This document shows positions 1 through 5,465 of a stretch of 7,148 nucleotides of DNA, piece by piece. A program made the translations under genes and the position numbers. The stretch is from Anaerolineales bacterium (lineage in GTDB: Bacteria > Chloroflexota > Anaerolineae > 4572-78 > J111): the NCBI GenBank assembly GCA_012032575.1, contig JAAUSP010000399.1, forward strand, positions 1-7,148, given 5' to 3'. Below the pieces are notes generated by a model, which saw only the letters and a list, made by a program, of their open reading frames with translations, searched no databases and was not told the DNA's origin. Within the stretch, counting starts at the first letter, position 1. Every line of letters begins with the position of its first letter.

Positions 1-9
1 GGGGATCAT
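1..9 (-). CDS. Possible start of a divergent gene running off the left edge
   Basis: On the minus strand an ATG at positions 9-7 is preceded by AAGGAG (22-17) with a 7-nt spacer, a well-formed Shine-Dalgarno and start arrangement. Only three codons (Met-Ile-Pro) fit in the window, so nothing can be said about the product. If real, the gene is divergent from the REC-PAS gene and shares its roughly 200-bp upstream region. I saw no convincing minus-strand -35/-10 pair, so this rests only on the ribosome-binding-site geometry and may be chance. Confidence 0.25.
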
Positions 10-140
10 TCGCTCACTCCTTATGCCAGAACATAACTTGTGGATGATTATGACCCTTTTGACCTACTTTGCCGAATCGATTCTCCTTTGACTATTTTTA
101 CATAATTCTTGCTCTTGCCCTATCTGTTCACGCCCAACCT

Positions 141-169
141 TTGATAAAACAGGCGGGGAGTGGTATGAT
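141..169 (+). promoter_or_regulatory. Sigma70-type promoter of the REC-PAS gene
   Basis: TTGATA (141-146) and TATGAT (164-169) are separated by exactly 17 nt. The -10 is preceded by TGG, giving an extended -10 (TGn). Each hexamer differs from consensus at one position. Transcription would begin around 176, leaving a leader of about 50 nt before the ATG at 227. Nothing else was recognised between about 30 and 140. Confidence 0.6.
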
Positions 170-226
170 TATTAATTGGAATGAGAGCATAACTCAGGTT
201 TTGAGTGACGCCAATGGAGGTGTGCA

Positions 227-967
227 ATGAACCAAACACTGCGCCTTTTATTAATTGACGATAACCCCGATGACCGTACGTTGGCCGTGCGGGAACTGCG
301 CCGCAATTTTAGCCCGATAGAAATTGTCGAGGCTGCTGATGCTGAAGGATTTAATCAGGCGTTGCAGACGGGTGGGTTTGATTTGGTTATTACCGATTAT
401 CAGTTGCGCTGGACCGATGGCGTGACCGTTCTGCGGACGGTAAAAAATCATTGGCCCGACTGCCCGGTGGTTATGTTTACCGCGACCGGCAGTGAGGAAG
501 TGGCCGTAGAAGCCATGAAAGCCGGCCTTAATGATTATGTACTTAAATCACCCAAACATTTTACCCGCCTTAGCACAGCGGTGCGGCTGGCGTTAGAGCA
601 GTCGCGGCAGGAGAAAGCCCTGCGCGAGGCAGAAACCCGTTATCGCAGCCTGTTTGATGGGGTGCCGATCGGCCTGTACCGCTCTACCCCCACAGGGAAG
701 TTTTTGGATGCCAATCCGGCGCTGGTTCAAATGTTGGGTTATCCCAACCGCGAGGCGCTGCTGGCGGTCAATTTGAACCATCTATATGTCAATACAGATG
801 AGCGGCAGCAGTGGCAAACGCTGGTCGAGCGGGATGGCCTGGTGCAGAACTTTGAAGTACAAGTCCGCCGGCTCGATGGCACCATTATCTGGGTTCGCAA
901 CAGCGCCCGTTCCGTTCGGGATGAGCAGAACCAGGTGCTTTATTATGAGGGTGCGATTGTAGCGTAA
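227..967 (+). CDS. Response regulator, REC-PAS, without an output domain
   Basis: This 246-residue cytoplasmic protein has an N-terminal receiver domain (about residues 5-122) and a PAS domain (about 138-246). Receiver landmarks are acidic D11/D12, phospho-acceptor D57 in LVITDYQL, T85 and K107. A short charged helix (about 123-140) leads to a PAS fold with GVPIGLYR, FLDANPAL and LDGTIIWVR. No kinase, DNA-binding or cyclase domain follows. The protein ends at YYEGAIVA, where related proteins usually continue with an Asp-Ile-Thr-Glu-Arg-type linker into a histidine kinase. The ATG has GGAGG (216-220) six nt upstream. A repeat element begins at the stop codon, so 3' truncation is possible, but a naturally short REC-PAS adaptor cannot be excluded. 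By family logic it receives phosphate from a histidine kinase; neither partner nor ligand is visible here. Confidence 0.9.
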   Translation: MNQTLRLLLIDDNPDDRTLAVRELRRNFSPIEIVEAADAEGFNQALQTGGFDLVITDYQLRWTDGVTVLRTVKNHWPDCPVVMFTATGSEEVAVEAMKAGLNDYVLKSPKHFTRLSTAVRLALEQSRQEKALREAETRYRSLFDGVPIGLYRSTPTGKFLDANPALVQMLGYPNREALLAVNLNHLYVNTDERQQWQTLVERDGLVQNFEVQVRRLDGTIIWVRNSARSVRDEQNQVLYYEGAIVA

Positions 968-1048
968 TGGGGGAGTAGGTAGTATGGAGTAAGGAGTAGG
1001 TAGTAGGGGAAGAAAATAAAAGCCTCTTACTCCCTGCTCCCGCCCCAT
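967..1048. repeat. G-rich intergenic repeat with imperfect inverted arms
   Basis: Two identical 13-bp units, GGAGTAGGTAGTA, lie at 972-984 and 993-1005, 21 bp apart, within a run of GGAGTA-like variants. The left side pairs imperfectly with the right: GGAGTAAG (986-993) with CTTACTCC (1026-1033), and ATGGGGGAG (967-975) with CTCCCGCCCCAT (1037-1048). RNA here could form a long interrupted hairpin with an A-rich loop just after the REC-PAS stop. There is no uridine tract after the right arm, so it is not a classic intrinsic terminator. It resembles a dispersed intergenic repeat, but only one copy is present. Confidence 0.6.
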
Positions 1049-1063
1049 AGGACTTTATTGTAC

Positions 1064-1092
1064 TTGACGCGCTCTCTTTTTCCTTTTATACT
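1064..1092 (+). promoter_or_regulatory. Sigma70-type promoter of the kinase gene
   Basis: TTGACG (1064-1069), a 17-nt spacer and TATACT (1087-1092) form a strong match to the vegetative promoter consensus. Transcription would start near 1099, giving an AT-rich leader of about 130 nt before the ATG at 1228. A weaker overlapping candidate is TTGATT (1097-1102) with TAATTT (1119-1124). No riboswitch-like structure was recognised in the leader. The kinase gene can therefore be transcribed independently of the REC-PAS gene. Confidence 0.6.
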
Positions 1093-1227
1093 TTTGTTGA
1101 TTGTAAATTCATTTATGCTAATTTCCCAATCTACGATTAGCTGTTATCACCCCCGTATCACAATTAATTCAATTTGGTAATCAATCGGTCTCCCTGACCC
1201 TATTATTTCGCCCATGGAGGTCTCTTA

Positions 1228-4200
1228 ATGACTCAGATGGCACCAAGACCTCAGCAGAGTTGGATTGGACAAACCATTGGTGGCCGTTACAAAATCGAGG
1301 CTTTGCTGGGGCATGGCGGTATGTCCACCGTATATCAAGCCACTGACCCTAATCTTCGCCGGACTGTAGCCATCAAATTGATCCACCCTCACCTATCCAA
1401 TGATCCACAGTTTGTGCGCCGTTTTGAACAGGAAGCGGCTGCGGTGGCCCAATTGCGTCACCCCAACATCATTCAGGTGTTTGATTTTGCCCATGATGAG
1501 GGTATTTACTACATGGTGTTGGAATACCTACCGGGTGAAACCCTGCAAGCTCGCCTGACTACCCTGAACGCCGCTCATCAGCGTATGCCGCTGAACGAAA
1601 TCATTCAAACGATGGCTGCCATCTGTGACGCCGTAGCCTATGCCCACCAACGCAATATGATCCATCGGGATTTGAAGCCGGCCAATGTGATGCTTAACCC
1701 GCAAGGCCAACCCATTCTGATGGATTTTGGTGTGGCTAAAATGCTGGGCGAAGTTCAACATACAGCCACCGGGGCGGTGGTGGGCACAGCGCTGTACATG
1801 TCGCCGGAACAGGCCCGCGGCGAGCGCCCCGACGAGCGCTCCGATATTTATTCGCTGGGAGTCATGCTGTATGAAATGATCACCGGGGTGCCGCCCTTCA
1901 AGGCTGACTCCGCCGTGAGCTTGATGATGCAGCACGTCACCCAACCGGTCCCCGACATTCGCCAGGTTAATCAGACTGTGCCGGATTTGCTGGTTGCCGT
2001 TACCAAAAAAGCCCTGGCCAAAGACGCTAACGAGCGCTACCGGACGGCCTCGGATATGGCGGCGACACTGCGAGCGATTGATACATCGGGCCGGGCGGCG
2101 GTAACGCTGCCGGTCAAATCGTCTACTTTTGATTCGACCGTTTATGAACCGGCTGGACCGGTTTCGGGAGGGGCGTCGGCGGTTATACCTCCGCGCAAAA
2201 ATAACTTACCTTTGGTTTTGGGTGGATTGGCAACGGTACTGGTTCTGCTGGTTGTGGTTGGAGTTGCCCTCTTTTTCCTTTTCCGACCCAATCCTGGCCC
2301 CACTGATGGCGAGGAACAGGTTATCGCCGGGCCGGAGGATGCGGTTTTACCTTCCTCTGAAAAGATGATCAAGATTGGGGCTGGAACCTATACAATTGGG
2401 CGGGATGCGCCAGGCCAGAATTATGTGCCCCCGCAAGAGATCGAACTGAACGAGTTTTGGATTGACCAATATGAAGTTTCCAATGCCCAATATGCCCAAT
2501 TTTTGGCGGATACCAAAAATCAACCACCCGCTGCCTGGCCCAACGGGGAAATGCCGGCTGACCAGGCAGATTTTCCGGCGCAGGGGGTAAGCTGGACCAT
2601 GGCGAATGGTTACTGCCAGTGGATCAAAAAACGCTTGCCCTCCGAAGCTGAGTGGGAGGTAGCTGCCCGCGGCCCCGAAGCTCGCCTGTTCCCCTGGGGT
2701 AATGACCCCAAAGCCGTTGAACTGCCCCGCAGCGGAACTTATAAAATAGGCAGCACCCTAACCAATCAGAGCGCTTTTGGCGTGTTCGATATGGCCGGCA
2801 ATGTCTGGGAGTGGGTCGGCGAAACGTACACGCCGGTGCAAACGGAAGGCAACCACATCCTCCGGGGCGGGGAGAATGGCCTGCTCAAAGATATGGCCTT
2901 TCGTCTGGAAGGGCCGCCCGATCAGGAATCCATCATCAAAACCGCCGGTATTCGCTGCGCCGCCGCTAAAGTCGAACTGGCTCAGCCCCAATTAGCCCAG
3001 GTGGAAGGAGTGCTGGTCGAGGATAATTTTGCCGACACCGGCAGCGGCTGGCCGGTTTTGAGCGACGATAAATATATTTTAGGCTATCACCCGCCCGATT
3101 ATTATCACGTTCAGGTGGGCGTGCCCAATGACTCAGTGGTCGTCTCGCGTGCGCCCGATTTTGAAGATGCCACGGTTGAAACCGAGGTGTTGGTAGACCA
3201 CACCGATACCGATGCCGGTAACTATCGCTACGGCCTGGTTTTACGCCGCAACGGGGACGATCAATTTTATGCTTTTGTTGTTTCCTCGCGGACAGGCACA
3301 TGGCAGGTGTTGAAACGCACCACCGCCGGCCTGGAGACCCTGGCCGAAGGCAAAATTGAGACCCTGCAAGGCTTTGCCCCGGTTGGCTTTACCCCTGACA
3401 AAACCGATACCCTGCGGGTGGATGCCAAAGGCGCTGACTTTGTCTTCCAAATCAACGGCCAGCCCATAGCCCAGGTGACGGACGGCGACTACAAAGGCGG
3501 GGAAGTTGGTTTCTACGTGGAAACTTTTGATGAAACTTTGACCCACGTGCATTATGAGTCGTTGACGGTGCGAGAAGTTGAATTTGAGGCCATTGCTGCC
3601 GTTCCCACTGCGGAGATAGAAGTGGTCGAAATTGTTACAGAGGAAGCCGCAGCCAGCCCCACTCCACCGCCAACGGCTACGCCTGTCCCCGAACCCAGCG
3701 TGGAGCCAACCGCTACTTCAGAGCCGCCCACGCCCACTGACACCGCCGAGCCGCCCACCCCGACTACCGCCCCCAGTCCCACCCCTGTCCTGGCCCCGGA
3801 CGGTATGGTGTTAATTCCTGCCGGTTCTTTTTTGATGGGATCGTCCACCGGCCAGCCTAACGAAGCGCCGGAGCATGCAGTATCCCTGGATGCTTTTTAT
3901 CTGGATATTTTTGAGGTGAGCAATGCCCAGTATCGCGCCTGCGTTGCCGATGGCGGCTGTACGCCGGGCAGCAAGGTTGACTCATTTACTTACAAAGGCT
4001 ACCGCGACGACCCAACCTATAACGATTATCCGATGGTCGGCGTCACCTGGGATCAGGCCGCAGCCTACTGTCGCTGGGCCGGCAAGCGCCTGCCAACCGA
4101 AGCCGAATGGGAATATGCCGCCAGCGGCCCGGAGAATCTGATCTGGCCCTGGGGCAACACCTTCAACGCGCAATTGTCGGCGGCCAGTGCCGGGGATACG

Positions 4201-4482
4201 CAGCCGGTTGCCAGCTATGCGGATGGAGTCAGCCCGTTTGGGGTGTACAATATGGCCGGCAATGTGGGAGAGTGGGTTGAGGATGTCTACAACGAAACAT
4301 TTTATGCCAATTCACCCGCCAGCAACCCCGTCAGCACGGGCGATGGCACCGGCCGCATCTTTCGCGGGGGCAGCTTTGCCAACCCCGACGGCGCGTTCTT
4401 CACCACCAGCCGGCGCTATGGTAACGACCGCACTTTTAACGATGTGGATGTAGGCTTCCGCTGCGCTCAGGATGCGTTGTGA
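1228..4482 (+). CDS. Transmembrane Ser/Thr kinase with two FGE-like ectodomains
   Basis: This 1084-residue PknB-like kinase probably phosphorylates Ser/Thr of cytoplasmic targets. The kinase domain (about 21-285) has glycine loop GHGGMSTVY, lysine K50 (VAIK), E69, HRDLKPAN with D148 and N153, DFG at 166-168 and SPE at 192-194, so it looks active. T179, T181 and T187 are candidate activation-loop sites. A hydrophobic helix (about 327-353) follows with no signal peptide, so the rest should be outside. It comprises FGE-sulfatase-like domain 1 (380-579), a beta-sandwich-like domain (about 595-785, starting VLVEDNFADTGSGW), a Pro/Thr linker (808-855) and FGE-like domain 2 (858-1082). Both FGE-like domains keep EVSNAQY, KRLP(S/T)EAEWE and MAGNV.EWV, plus a likely structural cysteine pair (C463/C577, C948/C1079). 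They lack the catalytic cysteine pair of true FGE, so binding is likelier than catalysis. The start has GGAGG (1216-1220) seven nt upstream. Confidence 0.93.
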   Translation: MTQMAPRPQQSWIGQTIGGRYKIEALLGHGGMSTVYQATDPNLRRTVAIKLIHPHLSNDPQFVRRFEQEAAAVAQLRHPNIIQVFDFAHDEGIYYMVLEYLPGETLQARLTTLNAAHQRMPLNEIIQTMAAICDAVAYAHQRNMIHRDLKPANVMLNPQGQPILMDFGVAKMLGEVQHTATGAVVGTALYMSPEQARGERPDERSDIYSLGVMLYEMITGVPPFKADSAVSLMMQHVTQPVPDIRQVNQTVPDLLVAVTKKALAKDANERYRTASDMAATLRAIDTSGRAAVTLPVKSSTFDSTVYEPAGPVSGGASAVIPPRKNNLPLVLGGLATVLVLLVVVGVALFFLFRPNPGPTDGEEQVIAGPEDAVLPSSEKMIKIGAGTYTIGRDAPGQNYVPPQEIELNEFWIDQYEVSNAQYAQFLADTKNQPPAAWPNGEMPADQADFPAQGVSWTMANGYCQWIKKRLPSEAEWEVAARGPEARLFPWGNDPKAVELPRSGTYKIGSTLTNQSAFGVFDMAGNVWEWVGETYTPVQTEGNHILRGGENGLLKDMAFRLEGPPDQESIIKTAGIRCAAAKVELAQPQLAQVEGVLVEDNFADTGSGWPVLSDDKYILGYHPPDYYHVQVGVPNDSVVVSRAPDFEDATVETEVLVDHTDTDAGNYRYGLVLRRNGDDQFYAFVVSSRTGTWQVLKRTTAGLETLAEGKIETLQGFAPVGFTPDKTDTLRVDAKGADFVFQINGQPIAQVTDGDYKGGEVGFYVETFDETLTHVHYESLTVREVEFEAIAAVPTAEIEVVEIVTEEAAASPTPPPTATPVPEPSVEPTATSEPPTPTDTAEPPTPTTAPSPTPVLAPDGMVLIPAGSFLMGSSTGQPNEAPEHAVSLDAFYLDIFEVSNAQYRACVADGGCTPGSKVDSFTYKGYRDDPTYNDYPMVGVTWDQAAAYCRWAGKRLPTEAEWEYAASGPENLIWPWGNTFNAQLSAASAGDTQPVASYADGVSPFGVYNMAGNVGEWVEDVYNETFYANSPASNPVSTGDGTGRIFRGGSFANPDGAFFTTSRRYGNDRTFNDVDVGFRCAQDAL

Positions 4483-4491
4483 TTAGTTTAT

Positions 4492-4576
4492 CATGTCATT
4501 TTGAGGCCAGAGGCCGAGAAATCCTTACAACGCTACAAAGACATCAAAGATTTCTCCCTTCGGTCGAAATGACATG
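4492..4576. repeat. Inverted repeat between the convergent genes
   Basis: The left arm (4492-4523) begins CATGTCATTTTGAGG and ends GAGAAATC. The right arm (4549-4576), read on the minus strand, begins CATGTCATTTCGACC and ends GAGAAATC. The arm ends match almost perfectly while the middles differ, and about 25 nt separate them. This TGTCATTTCGA...GAGAAATC type of palindrome resembles intergenic repeats I have seen in several environmental bacterial phyla; that is memory, not a search. It begins 10 nt after the kinase stop codon and could fold in both transcripts, slowing or ending convergent transcription, although no T-tract flanks it. Confidence 0.75.
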
Positions 4577-4589
4577 CCTGAGCAGTTAC

Positions 4590-4634
4590 GGAGATTGAAC
4601 AATCTCCAATCTCCAATCTCCAATCTCCAATCTC
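4590..4634. repeat. Five tandem copies of a 7-bp unit, with a flanking inverted copy
   Basis: CAATCTC is repeated five times without error from 4600 to 4634. Just before it, GGAGATTG (4590-4597) is the reverse complement of CAATCTCC, so the array can form alternative hairpins with any of its units. It ends one base before the stop codon (4638-4636) of the minus-strand regulator, so copy-number change would alter the 3' end of that transcript but not the protein. It may form part of a composite repeat with the neighbouring palindrome. Confidence 0.85.
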
Positions 4635-4635
4635 C

Positions 4636-5352
4636 TCACTTCTTTTGCTGCTTCAGCCGTTCCATCTCTTCCCGCAGCGCTGCTTCAATATCAATCATCC
4701 GGGTTTCGCCGATATAAGTGGTTTGTTCGGCGTGGGTAGTGTGCTGCAACACCCGGATCACGGCAGCAATTTGATCGGTACTGCTCTGGCTGTCCTTGAC
4801 CATTCTTTGCAGGTTGGCATGCTGCGGCAGCTCGCGTGCCAGCACTTCTTGCAGCAAGGTCAGGTTGCCGCTGAGCACCATCAACTGGTTGTTGATGTAG
4901 TGCGACAGCGTGACCGCCGTTTGCCGCACAGTCTCCGAGGCGATCAGATTACGGGTCAATTCTTCACGCTCACGCAGCAGGCGGCTTTCCTGGAGCGCCC
5001 GGTCTACGGCCTGTTGAACTCCTTCCGGGGTAAAGGGTTTAGCCAGGTAATCCCGCACCCCCAGGCGAAACACCTCGACCACAATACTTTCGGACCCGTG
5101 CATGGTCATAAAAATCACCGGGGCCTGGCAGTCGGTCTGGCGCAGGGCGGTCAGCACATCCAGCCCACTCATGACCGGCATCTGCATGTCCAGCATAATC
5201 AAATCTGGCCGGCGCGAAACTGCCAGCTCTAAACCTTTACGGCCATTGCGGGCAGTGATAACCTGATACCCCAGGGGAACCAGCATATAATCTGTGAGCA
5301 CGCGCACTATTTCCTCACTGTCGTCCACCACCAGAATGGTTTCGTTAGGCAT
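4636..5352 (-). CDS. Response regulator: REC plus DHp-like C-terminal domain
   Basis: This 238-residue cytoplasmic protein begins MPNETILVVDDSEE. The receiver domain (about 4-120) has D10/D11, phospho-acceptor D55 in LIMLDMQMP, T83 and K105 followed by Pro. A predicted coiled linker (about 121-138, rich in R/E/L) leads to a helical region (about 139-238) containing TLSHYINNQLMVLSGNL. This closely resembles the H-box of histidine-kinase dimerisation (DHp) domains, usually SHE.NNPL, but Tyr replaces the acidic residue after H151 and Gln replaces the Pro. No ATP-binding domain follows; the protein ends in a Lys/Gln-rich tail. The region may be a dimerisation module, or H151 may accept phosphate; both are inference. 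The frame is open to an ATG at 5448, but 5352 is preferred because of its ribosome-binding site and because an earlier start would translate through a hairpin repeat. Confidence 0.88.
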   Translation of the reverse strand: MPNETILVVDDSEEIVRVLTDYMLVPLGYQVITARNGRKGLELAVSRRPDLIMLDMQMPVMSGLDVLTALRQTDCQAPVIFMTMHGSESIVVEVFRLGVRDYLAKPFTPEGVQQAVDRALQESRLLREREELTRNLIASETVRQTAVTLSHYINNQLMVLSGNLTLLQEVLARELPQHANLQRMVKDSQSSTDQIAAVIRVLQHTTHAEQTTYIGETRMIDIEAALREEMERLKQQKK

Positions 5353-5358
5353 AGGCTT

Positions 5359-5363
5359 TCCTT
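5359..5363 (-). promoter_or_regulatory. Ribosome-binding site fixing the regulator start at 5352
   Basis: On the minus strand AGAAGGAAAG contains AAGGA at 5363-5359, six nt before the ATG at 5352-5350. Translation from here gives a receiver domain beginning at its usual place, a few residues before the first beta strand. The farther ATG at 5448 would add 32 residues encoded by the hairpin repeat and has no comparable support. Confidence 0.7.
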
Positions 5364-5382
5364 CTGATATTCTATTCAACTT

Positions 5383-5441
5383 CTCAGGCTCAAAGCGGGT
5401 CTGCGACCCGCGTGGGTCGGGGGTCGCAGACCCCCTCTGAG
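5383..5441. repeat. Strong hairpin in the SulP-regulator spacer
   Basis: GGGTCTGCGACCC (5397-5409) and GGGTCGCAGACCC (5421-5433) are perfect 13-bp reverse complements with an 11-nt loop. CTCAG (5383-5387) and CTGAG (5437-5441) can extend the base. A competing inner hairpin pairs CGACCC (5404-5409) with GGGTCG (5414-5419) around GCGT, so the element has two mutually exclusive folds. It lies 25 bp or more beyond the SulP stop and upstream of the regulator. It could attenuate read-through or protect the SulP mRNA 3' end. No T-tract follows on the minus strand, so it is not a canonical intrinsic terminator; a REP-like repeat is also possible. Confidence 0.75.
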
Positions 5442-5465
5442 CGGTCAACTGTGTACGTTCTAATT

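Noticed and set aside
1528..1944. Minus-strand open frame inside the kinase domain
   Set aside because: It lies antisense to strongly conserved kinase motifs, has no recognisable domain and is explained by codon bias on the coding strand.
2365..4473. Catalytic formylglycine-generating enzyme activity for the FGE-like domains
   Set aside because: The catalytic cysteine pair expected between RGG and GFR/GIR is missing in both domains; only the outer structural cysteines remain.
4492..4576. Classic Rho-independent terminator
   Set aside because: There is an inverted repeat but no T-tract following it on either strand, and the loop is long; recorded as a repeat instead.
4600..4634. CRISPR array
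   Set aside because: The unit is 7 bp, directly tandem and without spacers, and no cas gene is present.
4645..5232. Plus-strand open frame opposite the REC-DHp gene
   Set aside because: It is rich in His/Gln with no recognisable domain and lies antisense to a clear receiver domain.
5353..5448. Upstream ATG at 5448 extending the minus-strand regulator by 32 residues
   Set aside because: The extension is translated from the hairpin repeat, has low-complexity sequence unrelated to receiver domains, and the ATG at 5352 has a good ribosome-binding site.
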